Below, one piece after another: positions 8,724 to 17,713 of a stretch of 64,000 nt of DNA (position 1 is the stretch's first letter; each line of letters starts with the position of its first letter). A program made the position numbers and the translations under genes. The notes beneath the pieces were generated by a model. That model was not told the DNA's origin and did no database searches. It saw nothing but the letters and a program-made list of their open reading frames with translations. The stretch spans positions 124,001 to 188,000 of the forward strand of contig NZ_CP120416.1 of the NCBI RefSeq assembly GCF_032773895.1, read 5' to 3'. Source of the DNA: Teredinibacter sp. KSP-S5-2. Lineage in GTDB: Bacteria > Pseudomonadota > Gammaproteobacteria > Pseudomonadales > Cellvibrionaceae.

Positions 8724-8834
8724 ATGGCCGATATCTTGATTGGCTTTTTGTCTTTTCTGCTCGTTTTCCTTACGAGTTATTTTCTCGCCAAGCTGAATGT
8801 TAGCTGTTACGCTTTTTTGACACATTTTTGTTGA
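8724..8834 (+). CDS. Possible 36-residue hydrophobic small protein
   Basis: An ATG at 8724 opens a 36-codon frame ending TGA at 8832-8834, 9 bases before alr. The peptide is MADILIGFLSFLLVFLTSYF followed by a short polar-to-aromatic tail, giving one predicted membrane helix (about residues 4-21). There is no clear ribosome site and no homology can be judged. It may be chance, since T-rich DNA tends to encode hydrophobic residues. Confidence 0.2.
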   Translation: MADILIGFLSFLLVFLTSYFLAKLNVSCYAFLTHFC

Positions 8835-8843
8835 TTAGGTGGT

Positions 8844-9998
8844 ATGGGTAGTTTCGTTGGTACGTTAACCGTTGATCTTGATGCAGTTGCAGCAAATTGG
8901 TTGCAGTTGAAGTCATATGTTGGTCCTGCTGAATGCGGTGCAGTGGTAAAGGCGAACGCTTATGGCTTGGGAGTTTCTCAGGTTTCCAGGGTGTTGTATC
9001 GCTCAGGCTGTCGCACTTTCTTTGTTGCAAATATACAAGAAGCGATTGAGCTTAAATGCATTCTCAGTGCGGATGATATCCGTGTTTTTGTGCTGTCCGG
9101 CTGTGCCTCTGGTGATGAGCTTTTGTTTGTCGAGCAAGGTGTCAGTCCGGTAATTATTTCGATGGAGATGTTGCAGCGTTGGTCTGCAGTGTGTCGTCAA
9201 AGCTCAAATACCTTGTTGCCAGAAGCAGCGTTAAAGATAAATACCGGTATGACACGTCTTGGGCTGGATCTTGACGAGTTAGAAGCTCTGCTTGCTTCTT
9301 CGGATGAGTCTCAAGCTTTATTGGAGGGTGGCAATATTCGAGTGTTGTTGAGCCACTTTGCTTGTGCCGACGAAGTTGGGCATGAGCTAAATACAGTTCA
9401 GATAGCGCAATTTGCTAAAGCGGTCGAAATACTGAAAAAAAGAATTCCTGATCTTAGGGCGAGCCTGGCGAATTCTTCTGGTATTTATTTAGCGCAGAAA
9501 CCTCACTGGGATATTGTGCGTCCTGGGGTCTCTTTATACGGTGGTAACCCCATTCCAGGAAAGGCCAATCCAATGCGTTCGGTCGTGAATTTAAGTTTGC
9601 CTGTTCTTCAGGTCAGGTATGCGCCTAAGGGGGCGAATATCGGTTATGGTGCAACCGCGATTTTAAGTTCGGATAGAGTGTTGGCTGTTGTGGCTGGAGG
9701 TTATGCGGATGGCCTTTTTCGTTCTTTAAGTAATAAAGCGGTGGGCGTAATGTATGTGCAAGGCTTGCCTGTGCGTGTTCCTCTTGTGGGGCGGGTGTCG
9801 ATGGACAGCAGCATTTTTGATGTCACTGAAGTTGCTAACCAGGCTTCTGTTGCGGTTGGCGATAGCATTGAAATACTCGGGAAGCAACACGGTGTGGATG
9901 ATTTGGCCGAATCTGCCAATACGATTAGTTACGAAGTTTTAACTTCATTGGGTGCCAGATATAAGCGTACCTACCTGTCTGAAGGTGGTGATGTGTGA
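8844..9998 (+). CDS. alr: Alanine racemase
   Basis: The 384-residue PLP enzyme interconverts L- and D-alanine for peptidoglycan. The PLP lysine is K36 in AVVKANAYGLG, and the second catalytic base, Tyr268, is in NIGYGATAIL. Other family landmarks are LKINTGMTRLG, RPGVSLYGGNP and VGRVSMDSSIFDVT. Length is normal for Alr (about 360-390). An AGGTGG site precedes the ATG. The stop TGA overlaps the GTG start of birA by 4 bases, so the two are translationally coupled. Whether it acts as biosynthetic Alr or catabolic DadX cannot be decided, but the setting with birA and coaX argues for housekeeping. Confidence 0.96.
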   Translation: MGSFVGTLTVDLDAVAANWLQLKSYVGPAECGAVVKANAYGLGVSQVSRVLYRSGCRTFFVANIQEAIELKCILSADDIRVFVLSGCASGDELLFVEQGVSPVIISMEMLQRWSAVCRQSSNTLLPEAALKINTGMTRLGLDLDELEALLASSDESQALLEGGNIRVLLSHFACADEVGHELNTVQIAQFAKAVEILKKRIPDLRASLANSSGIYLAQKPHWDIVRPGVSLYGGNPIPGKANPMRSVVNLSLPVLQVRYAPKGANIGYGATAILSSDRVLAVVAGGYADGLFRSLSNKAVGVMYVQGLPVRVPLVGRVSMDSSIFDVTEVANQASVAVGDSIEILGKQHGVDDLAESANTISYEVLTSLGARYKRTYLSEGGDV

Positions 9999-11011
9999 GC
10001 ACCAAAATAAATTCTTCTCAAATTGCGTTGCTGAATATTCTTGCGGATGGAGAGTACCATTCGGGAGAAGGTTTGGGGGCGGCTTTGTCAGTCAGTCGTG
10101 CTGCCGTCTGGAAAAACCTGCAAGCGCTTGCTGATTTTGGTATCTCCGTTCAAAGTCATAAAGGCTTGGGTTACAGAATTGAGGGTGGTTTGGATCTTAT
10201 TGATATGTCGGCGGTGCTGGCGGACATTGATCCTGAATATCAGGTGTTGCTTGAAGGTAGTGTCATCGAGCCCGTGTTGGATTCGACGAATAGCTATTTA
10301 ATGGATTTTATTGCGTCCAATAAGCCGGAAAAAGGGAAGCTGTGTATCGCCGAATATCAAAGTAGTGGGCGTGGAAGACGCGGACGAGTATGGCAAAGTC
10401 CTTACGCCAGCAATATTTATATGTCCCTTGGTTGGCGGTTTCAGCAAGGTGTGGCTGCGCTGGAAGGGTTGAGTCTGGCGGTGGGTGTGGCGATATGTGA
10501 GGCTTTGGAGGCCTTGGGTGTTGATGGTGTCGCGCTTAAATGGCCCAACGATGTTCTGTATCACAATAAAAAGCTGGCTGGTATCTTGTTGGAAATGTCG
10601 GGAGATGCCAGTGGTGAGTGCTATGTTGTGGTGGGTGTGGGATTGAATGTAAAAATGACAGATGACCAAGCGCTGCAAATCGACCAGCCTTGGGTCGATC
10701 TCGACACCATCATTTGTGAACAGGGTCTTGCTGCACGAGGCCGGGGGCTACGGGGAAGAGTGGTGTCTTTGTTGTTAAACCGGTTGCTGCCGTTGTTGGA
10801 CAGTTATGAGTCTGCTGGTTTTGTCGCTTATCGTGATGCCTGGGAATCGCGACATGCCTACCGCGCCGCGCCGGTGAAGCTGATAACGCCTTCAGGAGAA
10901 GTGGATGGCTTGGCCTTGGGGGTGACGGATACAGGGGGGTTGCGTCTTTCTACAGAGCAGGGTGAAAAAGTTTTTATCGGTGGGGAAGTGAGTTTGAGAG
11001 GAGTGGTGTAG
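9995..11011 (+). CDS. birA: Biotin--[acetyl-CoA carboxylase] ligase / biotin operon repressor
   Basis: The 338-residue protein has an N-terminal winged helix (about residues 5-60, GEYHSGEGLGAALSVSRAAVW) and the biotin/lipoyl ligase core with the nucleotide loop SSGRGRRGRVWQSP (about residues 125-138), the KWPNDVLYHNKKLAGIL stretch and a C-terminal SH3-like cap. It activates biotin to biotinyl-AMP and attaches it to carboxyl carrier protein; the HTH implies repression of biotin genes as in E. coli. The start is GTG at 9995, overlapping the alr stop. Its own stop overlaps the coaX start by 1 base. Confidence 0.96.
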   Translation: MSTKINSSQIALLNILADGEYHSGEGLGAALSVSRAAVWKNLQALADFGISVQSHKGLGYRIEGGLDLIDMSAVLADIDPEYQVLLEGSVIEPVLDSTNSYLMDFIASNKPEKGKLCIAEYQSSGRGRRGRVWQSPYASNIYMSLGWRFQQGVAALEGLSLAVGVAICEALEALGVDGVALKWPNDVLYHNKKLAGILLEMSGDASGECYVVVGVGLNVKMTDDQALQIDQPWVDLDTIICEQGLAARGRGLRGRVVSLLLNRLLPLLDSYESAGFVAYRDAWESRHAYRAAPVKLITPSGEVDGLALGVTDTGGLRLSTEQGEKVFIGGEVSLRGVV

Positions 11012-11805
11012 TGCATTTGCTCATTGATGCGGGGAATACAAGAATTAAATGGCGTGCGGTGGAGTCTTTCGGTGCTGTTGGCGAAAGCTATGCAGGAGCG
11101 TTTCCCACGTCTGTTGATAAAGTTGGTGACGAGCTGAAGTTGGTGTTGGCTCAGTGCAGTGTGGAGCGTTTCCGGTCGGTAGCGCTGTCCAATGTGGCTG
11201 GGGTGGAAATCAGGGACGCTGTCGAAAGCTGGTGTCAGGAGCACGCGGATGCCCCTCTCTTTGTGGCTGAGGTGGAGTCAATTTCCGGTTTGGTCAAGCC
11301 GGCCTATAAAGTGCTGGCAAATCTTGGGGTCGATCGATGGCTTGCTATGCTTTCCGCATACGAGCAGCGAGATGGTTCCTGTTGTGTGTTGAGTGTGGGG
11401 ACCGCAGTAACGGCTGACTTTATTTCTTCCGATGGTGAGCATATGGGCGGGGTGATTGCGCCGGGTGTAGCACTGATGATGTCCTCATTGTTTGATAATA
11501 CTCGGCAGGTAAAGCCAGTTTCGTTAAAGGTGCCGCAGATCTGGGAGCTGGGTTGCGATACCTTGCCCTGTGTTGAAAATGGTGTTGCAGCGATGTTGCA
11601 GGGGTTTGCTGCACAAATTGCGCAGGAAGGTCACGACTTGGGGATAAAAACGGTCTTTGTTGCTGGTGGGGATGCTATGAAAATATTGTCCTGGTTGGAG
11701 TCCGCCGGTATGCGTTGTGTTCATGACGATCTTTTGGTGATTAAAGGGCTTCAGGCTCTGGTTGTTTATAAACAAAAAGGCCTTGAGGCCAAAGTTAAGG
11801 TGTAG
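11011..11805 (+). CDS. coaX: Type III pantothenate kinase
   Basis: The 264-residue enzyme phosphorylates pantothenate in the first step of CoA synthesis. Type III (ASKHA-fold) signatures are visible: LLIDAGNTRIKWR at the N-terminus (phosphate 1), LGVDRWLAML (about residues 107-116), LSVGTAVTADFI (phosphate 2) and GGVIAPGVALM. The GTG start at 11011 shares a base with the birA stop and has GAGAGGAG upstream. The birA-coaX pairing is common where CoaX replaces CoaA. No coaA is seen in the window. Confidence 0.95.
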   Translation: MHLLIDAGNTRIKWRAVESFGAVGESYAGAFPTSVDKVGDELKLVLAQCSVERFRSVALSNVAGVEIRDAVESWCQEHADAPLFVAEVESISGLVKPAYKVLANLGVDRWLAMLSAYEQRDGSCCVLSVGTAVTADFISSDGEHMGGVIAPGVALMMSSLFDNTRQVKPVSLKVPQIWELGCDTLPCVENGVAAMLQGFAAQIAQEGHDLGIKTVFVAGGDAMKILSWLESAGMRCVHDDLLVIKGLQALVVYKQKGLEAKVKV

Positions 11806-11806
11806 C

Positions 11807-12538
11807 ATGCGGTGGATTTTTATCAGCTTGATGGTTGCCAATCTGGCGGTATTCGCTTGGGGAATGGTTTTCGATTCTGATGAGCATGCTAGTCAGCCGG
11901 CCAGAAAATTAGCCAAAAGAGATCCGTTTCCCAATATCGATGAAATTAAACTGTTGTCCGAAGTGGATATCCCGGCGGCACCGGTAGATATGGCTGCTGA
12001 TGAATTGTCTGAGCTCTCTGGTCCTGAAGTAATTGAGAAGCCCTCAAAGCCTATTTGTGAAATTGTCGGGGCTTTTCCTGGGCGTGAGCAGGCGGATAAT
12101 TTTGTTGAGCGATTAAGAGCCTATGATGTGCAGTCCGAACTGAAGGAGCTGGATTTACCTGTTGGCGAGGGGTATTGGGTGTATCTCGAGCCTGAAGCAA
12201 CTCGCAAAGAGGCGTATCGTCGTTTGAGCGAAATTCAAGCTCGAGGTGTTGATAGTTATGTGATCCCCAAGGGGGAGTTGGAGAATGGGATATCTCTGGG
12301 GGTGTACAGTAAAGAATCGCTTGCTCAAGACCGTTTTAAGAAGATGAAAGCGCTTGGGTTGGAGCCCAAATTTAAAACCATTGAAAGGACGCAACGGGAG
12401 TTTTGGGTGATGCTAAAGCATGGGGAAGGCTTAAAAATGAGCAATTTGTCATGGGAAAGAGTGATTGGAGAAGAAAAATCGCTCCAACGGAGACAAAATT
12501 TTTGTTTAGATGTTGCTTCGCAGGACAACTTTCACTAG
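11807..12538 (+). CDS. SPOR-domain protein with N-terminal membrane anchor
   Basis: The ATG at 11807, one base after the coaX stop and preceded by AAGGTG, gives 243 residues; a longer in-frame start inside coaX at 11762 is less likely. An N-terminal membrane helix (MRWIFISLMVANLAVFAWGM) is followed by a linker and a SPOR domain (about residues 80-210: ICEIVGAFPGREQADNFVER, GVYSKESLAQDRFKKMKALG). SPOR domains bind denuded glycan strands at the division septum, so it is probably an inner-membrane envelope protein. The stop codon TAG (12536-12538) forms part of the -10 box of the tRNA-tuf promoter. Confidence 0.85.
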   Translation: MRWIFISLMVANLAVFAWGMVFDSDEHASQPARKLAKRDPFPNIDEIKLLSEVDIPAAPVDMAADELSELSGPEVIEKPSKPICEIVGAFPGREQADNFVERLRAYDVQSELKELDLPVGEGYWVYLEPEATRKEAYRRLSEIQARGVDSYVIPKGELENGISLGVYSKESLAQDRFKKMKALGLEPKFKTIERTQREFWVMLKHGEGLKMSNLSWERVIGEEKSLQRRQNFCLDVASQDNFH

Positions 12539-12541
12539 AAT
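12513..12541 (+). promoter_or_regulatory. sigma70 promoter of the tRNA-tuf operon
   Basis: TTGCTT (12513-12518), a 17-base spacer and TAGAAT (12536-12541) sit at the very end of the SPOR gene. The region after the -10 reads CCCGCCTCC, a GC-rich discriminator typical of stringently controlled stable-RNA promoters. The first tRNA begins at 12595. Confidence 0.75.
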
Positions 12542-12594
12542 CCCGCCTCCACATTGAGAGACGAGCTTAGAAATGTCTTTTGAAGTGGCTAAGG

Positions 12595-12670
12595 GCTGGT
12601 GTAGCTCAGTTGGTAGAGCAGCTGACTTGTAATCAGCAGGTCGTAGGTTCGACTCCTATCACCAGCTCCA
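12595..12670 (+). tRNA. thrU: tRNA-Thr (UGU)
   Basis: A 76-base cloverleaf: acceptor GCTGGTG pairs with CACCAGC, the anticodon loop CTTGTAA carries TGT (reads ACA), the T arm has GGTTCGACT, and CCA is encoded. It is the first of four tRNAs before tuf, in the same order as E. coli thrU-tyrU-glyT-thrT-tufB. Confidence 0.98.
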
Positions 12671-12707
12671 TTTTTTCTTAAAGTAGCTTTCAATAAGCTG
12701 CTTTAGC

Positions 12708-12791
12708 GCAGGGGTTCCCGAGTGGCCAAAGGGATCAGACTGTAAATCTGACGCGCAAGCTTCGGTGGTTCGAATCCACCCCCCTGCACCA
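12708..12791 (+). tRNA. tyrU: tRNA-Tyr (GUA)
   Basis: An 84-base class II tRNA with a long variable arm. Acceptor GCAGGGG pairs with CCCCTGC, the anticodon loop CTGTAAA carries GTA, the T arm has GGTTCGAAT, and CCA is encoded. Confidence 0.98.
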
Positions 12792-12847
12792 TATTTTAAA
12801 AGATGCGTTCCGCATCTTTTTTTTAAGTGTCGCAAACGCGATAGTTT

Positions 12848-12921
<74 letters not shown>

Positions 12922-13002
12922 TTTTTTTTATCCAGGCAACAATAAAAATACACCTGGAGTAGAGTTTATTTTTAACTTGGTCTTGATGCTAAGTTGGATA
13001 GT

Positions 13003-13078
<76 letters not shown>

Positions 13079-13174
13079 CTATTTTTTGGCTGAAGAGTTT
13101 TTCTTTGGTTTATTTGAACTTAGGTATTGTAAAAGTAACACTTTAGAAAGGTCCCAATCGAGGAGACGCTCGCT

Positions 13175-14398
13175 ATGGCAAAGGAAAAATTTGAACGTAA
13201 TAAACCCCACGTAAACGTAGGTACTATTGGTCACGTTGACCACGGTAAAACGACTTTGACAGCGGCACTGACGCGCGTATGTGCAGAAGTGTGGGGTGGA
13301 ACAGCTGTAGCATTTGATGGTATTGATAATGCGCCAGAAGAAAGAGAGCGTGGTATTACTATTGCGACGTCTCACGTTGAATACGACTCGCCAACTCGCC
13401 ACTACGCGCACGTAGACTGCCCAGGGCACGCCGACTATGTTAAAAACATGATCACTGGTGCTGCTCAGATGGACGGTGCTATTTTGGTATGTGGTGCAAC
13501 TGACGGTCCAATGCCACAAACTCGTGAGCACATCCTTCTTTCTCGTCAGGTAGGTGTACCTTACATCGTTGTATTCTTGAACAAAGCTGACCTTCTTGCA
13601 GAAGACTGTGGTGGTGTTGATTCAGAAGAATACGCAGAGATGCTTGAGCTAGTAGAAATGGAACTGCGTGAGTTGCTAGACACTTACGAATTTCCTGGTG
13701 ACGACACACCAATCATTGCGGGTTCTGCATTGATGGCGCTTAACGGTGAAGACGATAACGAACTAGGTACTTCCGCGGTTAAGAAATTGGTTGAAACGCT
13801 AGACGAGTACATTCCTGAGCCAGAGCGTGCTATCGATGGTGACTTCATCATGCCAATCGAAGACGTATTCTCAATTCAAGGTCGTGGTACGGTTGTAACA
13901 GGTCGTGTTGAGCGCGGTATCGTTAAAGTGGGTGAAGAAGTTGAGATTATTGGTGTTAAAGAGACCACAACTACAACAGTAACCGGCGTTGAAATGTTCC
14001 GTAAGCTTCTAGACGAAGGCCGTGCAGGTGAGAACGTTGGTGTTCTTCTTCGTGGTACCAAGCGTGATGAAGTGGAGCGTGGTCAAGTATTGGCTAAGCC
14101 AGGTTCGATCACTCCTCACACTAAGTTCGAAGCTGAGGTTTACGTACTATCTAAAGATGAAGGTGGTCGTCACACGCCATTCTTCAAAGGCTACCGTCCA
14201 CAGTTCTACTTCCGTACAACTGACGTAACGGGTGCTTGTGAGCTACCTGAAGGCGTAGAAATGGTAATGCCAGGTGACAACATTCAAATGTCAGTAACCT
14301 TGATCTGCCCAATTGCGATGGACGAAGGTCTACGCTTTGCGATCCGCGAAGGTGGTCGTACAGTGGGTGCGGGTGTTGTTGCTAAGATCATTGAATAA
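13175..14398 (+). CDS. tuf: Elongation factor Tu, copy 1
   Basis: The 407-residue GTPase carries aminoacyl-tRNA to the ribosome. G1 is GHVDHGKT (residues 19-26), G3 DCPGH (81-85) and G4 NKAD (136-139), followed by domains II and III with [12 protein letters not shown] and the C-terminal [11 protein letters not shown]. The ATG has GAGGAG upstream. This is the tufB-position copy, behind four tRNAs and before secE-nusG. It differs from copy 2 by one residue (E196 here, G196 there). DNA identity between the copies is patchy in a way that suggests gene conversion. Confidence 0.99.
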   Translation: MAKEKFERNKPHVNVGTIGHVDHGKTTLTAALTRVCAEVWGGTAVAFDGIDNAPEERERGITIATSHVEYDSPTRHYAHVDCPGHADYVKNMITGAAQMDGAILVCGATDGPMPQTREHILLSRQVGVPYIVVFLNKADLLAEDCGGVDSEEYAEMLELVEMELRELLDTYEFPGDDTPIIAGSALMALNGEDDNELGTSAVKKLVETLDEYIPEPERAIDGDFIMPIEDVFSIQGRGTVVTGRVERGIVKVGEEVEIIGVKETTTTTVTGVEMFRKLLDEGRAGENVGVLLRGTKRDEVERGQVLAKPGSITPHTKFEAEVYVLSKDEGGRHTPFFKGYRPQFYFRTTDVTGACELPEGVEMVMPGDNIQMSVTLICPIAMDEGLRFAIREGGRTVGAGVVAKIIE

Positions 14399-14414
14399 TC
14401 TTTTTGCACAGTTT

Positions 14415-14446
14415 GAAGGCCGAGTCTGTTAAGATGTCGGCCCTTC
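14415..14446 (+). other. Hairpin between tuf and tRNA-Trp
   Basis: GAAGGCCGA (14415-14423) can pair with TCGGCCCTTC (14437-14446) with one bulged base. It is followed by TTGTGT, not a T-run. It may be a weak terminator or an RNA-processing site between tuf and the downstream tRNA. Confidence 0.4.
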
Positions 14447-14462
14447 TTGTGTAGAGGGTTTT

Positions 14463-14468
14463 TATAAT
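14463..14468 (+). promoter_or_regulatory. Candidate -10 box before tRNA-Trp
   Basis: A perfect TATAAT is followed by CCGCC, a GC-rich discriminator, 26 bases before the tRNA. No good -35 is visible at 16-18 bases upstream, so it would be a weak or activator-dependent promoter. Confidence 0.35.
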
Positions 14469-14488
14469 CCGCCTTTGGGTGGAATTAC

Positions 14489-14564
14489 AGGCCAGTAGTT
14501 CAATTGGTAGAGCGTCGGTCTCCAAAACCGAAAGTTGGGGGTTCAAGTCCCTCCTGGCCTGCCA
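14489..14564 (+). tRNA. trpT: tRNA-Trp (CCA)
   Basis: A 76-base cloverleaf: acceptor AGGCCAG pairs with CTGGCCT, the anticodon loop CTCCAAA carries CCA, the T arm has GGTTCAAGT, and CCA is encoded. It lies between tuf and secE. Confidence 0.98.
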
Positions 14565-14622
14565 TATTTGAGGGTGTCCTCATTGCTGAGAGGCATTAGT
14601 TATAGCTGATTAGAGAAAAAAA

Positions 14623-14994
14623 ATGAACGCTAAAGTAGAAGCAGCAGAGTTCCGGTTAGATCCACTGAAATGGTTGTTAGTGGCTGTTTTGGTGTTGGGC
14701 GGAGCATTTGCTAACGCATATTATGGTAGCCAGGTTGCGCTGCTGTATAGAGTGTTGGCGCTTGTTGTTGTTGGTGCTATGGCTGTGTTTGTTGTGATAA
14801 ACACAGAAAAAGGCAGCGCTTTAGTTTCTCTCTTAAAGGCTTCTCAGTTGGAGGTTCGTAAAGTTGTTTGGCCATCTCGTCAAGAGACTGTGCAGACGAC
14901 TTTGATAGTGGTGGCTGTAATCATTGTTATGGCTATAATTCTTTGGCTCCTGGATATGGGGCTTGGTTACATTGCATCACTTATTATTGGTTAA
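14623..14994 (+). CDS. secE: Preprotein translocase subunit SecE
   Basis: The 123-residue inner-membrane protein clamps the SecY channel. Three membrane helices are visible (about residues 13-33, 40-58 and 92-116). The conserved amphipathic cytoplasmic segment EVRKVVWPSRQETVQTTLIV (about residues 76-95) precedes the last helix. The three-helix form is the usual gammaproteobacterial type. It is followed by nusG with 13 bases between, in the standard secE-nusG order. Confidence 0.97.
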   Translation: MNAKVEAAEFRLDPLKWLLVAVLVLGGAFANAYYGSQVALLYRVLALVVVGAMAVFVVINTEKGSALVSLLKASQLEVRKVVWPSRQETVQTTLIVVAVIIVMAIILWLLDMGLGYIASLIIG

Positions 14995-15007
14995 AGGTTA
15001 ATTGCGC

Positions 15008-15541
15008 ATGGCAAAGCGTTGGTACGTTGTACACGCATACTCCGGTTATGAAAAGAAAGTAGCCGCTGCGATTAAAGAGCGTATTGAATTAAACAATATG
15101 CAAGACATGTTCGGTGAAGTACTTGTTCCCACCGAAGAAGTTGTCGAAATGCGTGGTGGTCAGAAACGTAAGTCCGAGCGTAAATTTTTCCCTGGCTATG
15201 TGTTAGTTCAAATGGAACTAACAGATGACGCATGGCACTTGGTGAAGGAAACGCCTAGAGTTATGGGGTTTATTGGTGGCAAAGCGGATCGTCCAGCGCC
15301 AATTACAGATAAAGAGGCGGAGCTGATTCTTCAGCGTGTAGATGACTCTGCCGAGAAACCCAAGCCTAAAACATTGTTTGAGCCAGGTGAGATGGTTCGA
15401 GTTATTGACGGTCCGTTCAATGACTTTAATGGTGTGGTTGAAGTGGTAAATTATGAGAAAAACCGTTTGCAAGTCGCGGTACTCATATTCGGTCGCTCAA
15501 CCCCAGTTGAGTTGGAGTTTAGTCAGGTTGAAAAAGCCTAG
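15008..15541 (+). CDS. nusG: Transcription termination/antitermination factor NusG
   Basis: The ATG at 15008 gives 177 residues starting [17 protein letters not shown]; an in-frame TTG at 15002 lies nearer the AAAGG (14993-14997) but is less conventional. The NGN domain (about residues 1-115), which binds the RNA polymerase clamp, is followed by a KOW domain ([20 protein letters not shown], about residues 122-141) that contacts Rho or ribosomal protein S10. It modulates pausing, Rho termination and transcription-translation coupling. Confidence 0.97.
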   Translation: MAKRWYVVHAYSGYEKKVAAAIKERIELNNMQDMFGEVLVPTEEVVEMRGGQKRKSERKFFPGYVLVQMELTDDAWHLVKETPRVMGFIGGKADRPAPITDKEAELILQRVDDSAEKPKPKTLFEPGEMVRVIDGPFNDFNGVVEVVNYEKNRLQVAVLIFGRSTPVELEFSQVEKA

Positions 15542-15544
15542 CCG

Positions 15545-15733
15545 GCCAACTAAATTGAAATCTAGCTACAGAATAAGCTAGTAAAACTCATTTCTTTGCT
15601 CTCTTTCGTTTATGCGGAAGAGGGCTTTTCGCGTCTTTGTAAATGCGACATCGTTACAAAGACAGGGGAGCCAGAGACGGAAAGTTTGCCGCTTTCCCGA
15701 GGCGTTACAACCCAATAACGGGAGTAATAGAGT
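15545..15733 (+). promoter_or_regulatory. rplK (L11) operon leader with hairpins
   Basis: The 192-base nusG-rplK gap holds a perfect 10-bp hairpin, GTCTTTGTAA (15633-15642) with TTACAAAGAC (15654-15663), a second GGAAAG/CTTTCC hairpin further on, and CTAGCT/AGCTAG near its start. In E. coli the L11 leader carries the L1 binding site that represses rplKA translation; an equivalent is expected here, but I cannot point to the L1 site with certainty. Confidence 0.5.
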
Positions 15734-16165
15734 ATGGCAAAAAAAATTGAAGCTTACATTAAGCTGCAAGTAGCAGCCGGTCAAGCTAATCCAAGTCCAC
15801 CCGTTGGTCCAGCGTTGGGTCAGCATGGTGTGAACATCATGGAATTCTGTAAAGCGTTTAACGCGCAAACTCAAGGTATGGAGCCAGGTTCTCCAGTCCC
15901 TGTAGTGATTAGCGTTTATAGTGATCGTAGCTTTACCTTCACCATGAAAACTCCTCCTGCTGCTTTCTTATTGCGTAAAGCAGCGAAGATCAAAAAAGGC
16001 AGTGGTACACCAAATACCAATAAAGTTGGTAAGGTGACGCGTGAGCAGTTGGAAGAAATTGCAACGTTAAAAATGCCTGATTTGACTGCCTCCGATATGG
16101 ATGCAGCTGTTCGTACTATTGCAGGTAGTGCGCGTAGTGCCGGTATCGAAGTGGAGGGCGTGTAA
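15734..16165 (+). CDS. rplK: 50S ribosomal protein L11
   Basis: 143 residues, starting [20 protein letters not shown]. The N-terminal domain binds release and elongation factors ([20 protein letters not shown], the thiostrepton-region loop) and the C-terminal domain binds 23S rRNA in the GTPase centre. Length matches E. coli (142). A GGAG site lies upstream, and rplA follows after one base. Confidence 0.99.
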   Translation: MAKKIEAYIKLQVAAGQANPSPPVGPALGQHGVNIMEFCKAFNAQTQGMEPGSPVPVVISVYSDRSFTFTMKTPPAAFLLRKAAKIKKGSGTPNTNKVGKVTREQLEEIATLKMPDLTASDMDAAVRTIAGSARSAGIEVEGV

Positions 16166-16166
16166 C

Positions 16167-16862
16167 ATGGCGAAGTTATCAAAACGTCAAAAACTAATTC
16201 AAGAAAAAGTTGATTCAACAAAACAGTACGGCATAAACGAGGCAGTTGCGCTATTAAAAGAGCTTTCAACTGTTAAGTTTGGCGAGACTGTTGATGCAGC
16301 TGTAAACCTGGGTATTGATCCTCGTAAATCTGACCAGGGTGTTCGTGGTGCGACCAGCCTTCCTCACGGTACGGGTAAAGACGTACGTGTTGCTGTATTT
16401 ACTCAAGGTGCAAATGCTGACGCTGCAAAAGAAGCAGGTGCTGAATTTGTCGGTATGGAAGATCTTGCTGATCAAATCAAGGGCGGCATGATGGACTTTG
16501 ATGTTGTTATCGCAGATCCTGCAGCTATGCGTGTTGTTGGTCAACTTGGTCAAGTGCTTGGTCCTCGTGGCCTTATGCCTAACCCAAAAACTGGAACCGT
16601 AACGCCTAACGTTGTTGAAGCAGTACAAAATGCTAAAGCCGGTCAGGTTCGTTACCGTGCAGACAAGGGCGGTATTATCCACGGCGGTATCGGCAAGATT
16701 TCTTTTGAGCCAAATGCGATTAAAGAAAACTTGGAAGCGCTCGTTGCTGATTTGAAAAAAGCAAAACCTGCGTCAGCCAAAGGCGTGTACTTAAAGAAAA
16801 TTTCTTTGAGTACTACTATGGGGCCAGGTCTTGCTATCGACCTTTCATCGCTCGACATCTAA
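16167..16862 (+). CDS. rplA: 50S ribosomal protein L1
   Basis: 231 residues from the ATG at 16167, one base after the rplK stop; an in-frame start further upstream inside rplK is rejected. Signature segments are [12 protein letters not shown] and [11 protein letters not shown]. It binds 23S rRNA at the E-site stalk and, by analogy with E. coli, represses its own operon through the rplK leader. Length compares with 234 in E. coli. Confidence 0.98.
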   Translation: MAKLSKRQKLIQEKVDSTKQYGINEAVALLKELSTVKFGETVDAAVNLGIDPRKSDQGVRGATSLPHGTGKDVRVAVFTQGANADAAKEAGAEFVGMEDLADQIKGGMMDFDVVIADPAAMRVVGQLGQVLGPRGLMPNPKTGTVTPNVVEAVQNAKAGQVRYRADKGGIIHGGIGKISFEPNAIKENLEALVADLKKAKPASAKGVYLKKISLSTTMGPGLAIDLSSLDI

Positions 16863-16924
16863 TTTGTTCGTTTGATGTAACAGACTTTGGGGTCTGTGCT
16901 GGTTTTCTGTATTTGAAAAAAAGC

Positions 16925-17035
16925 ATGGGCCGTCAAAGACCGTAGGCGCTGTAACTGCAGCTTAATTGAAAAGATTTTTATTTTTTCTACCTACGCAGAC
17001 GGTGTGACCCGCTCCAACTTTAGGTTGGAGGTAAT
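16925..17035 (+). promoter_or_regulatory. L10 leader (rplJ autoregulatory RNA)
   Basis: The 269-base rplA-rplJ gap contains the pattern of the L10 leader family: ACCGTAGG (from 16939) pairs with CCTACG...CGGT (16990-17003), leaving an internal loop, and a second hairpin CTCCAAC/GTTGGAG follows (about 17012-17030). In proteobacteria the L10(L12)4 complex binds this leader to repress rplJL translation. A separate ACAGAC/GTCTGT hairpin lies at about 16880-16897. The assignment rests on the paired elements and position. Confidence 0.75.
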
Positions 17036-17131
17036 CACCGAATATACACTCAATATTTCCTTCAGGAGGTGTTGAGCAACCACATAAAACGCAATTTGTT
17101 TTATGTTAAACCTATTCTTAGGAGAAAACTC

Positions 17132-17626
17132 GTGGCAATAGGACTCGAAGACAAAAAAGCGATTGTCGCTGATGTCCAAGAAGCTGCTAAGAGCGCTCTA
17201 TCTGCAGTAGTTGCAGACTCTCGTGGTGTAACCGTGGGTGATATGACTGCTCTTCGCAAAGAGGCACGTGAGAACGGTGTTTGGGTAAAAATCGTTCGTA
17301 ACACGTTGGCTCGTCGCGCAGTTGAAGGTACTGAATATGAGTGTCTAAAAGACACTTTTGTTGGCCCAACTTTAATCGCATTTTCTAACGAGCACCCTGG
17401 TGCTGGTGCGCGAATTTTCAAAAACTTCGCGAAAGAAAATCAAAAATTTGAAGTTAAAGCGGCTGCCTTCGAAGGTGAAGTGGTTGATTTGTCTATGTTG
17501 GCAAACTTGCCGACTTACGACGAGGCAATCTCGAAACTTATGAGCGTGTTGAAAGAAGCTTCTGCAGGCAAGTTGGTTCGCACTATTGCGGCCATTCGCG
17601 ACCAAAAAGAACAAGAGGCTGCATAA
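17132..17626 (+). CDS. rplJ: 50S ribosomal protein L10
   Basis: The start is GTG at 17132 with AGGAG 8 bases upstream, giving 164 residues beginning [20 protein letters not shown]; a longer frame from 17069 lacks a fitting start. Length matches E. coli (165). The N-terminal part binds 23S rRNA and L11; the C-terminal helix anchors L7/L12 dimers. Expression is probably controlled by the upstream L10 leader. Confidence 0.98.
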   Translation: MAIGLEDKKAIVADVQEAAKSALSAVVADSRGVTVGDMTALRKEARENGVWVKIVRNTLARRAVEGTEYECLKDTFVGPTLIAFSNEHPGAGARIFKNFAKENQKFEVKAAAFEGEVVDLSMLANLPTYDEAISKLMSVLKEASAGKLVRTIAAIRDQKEQEAA

Positions 17627-17713
17627 CCTTTCTGGGGTTCAGCTTTTATTTACCAAATTTAATTGAGCCGGATAAAAATATCGTAAGTGCTCTCACTGTT
17701 TAGGAATTGAGTT

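Noticed and set aside
13079..13531. Minus-strand frame over the tuf 5' region, repeated almost unchanged at 30260-30637
   Set aside because: The apparent conservation between the two copies is only because both are antisense to the near-identical tuf genes.
17069..17131. Upstream extension of rplJ
   Set aside because: The GTG at 17132 has AGGAG upstream and gives the normal L10 N-terminus and length.
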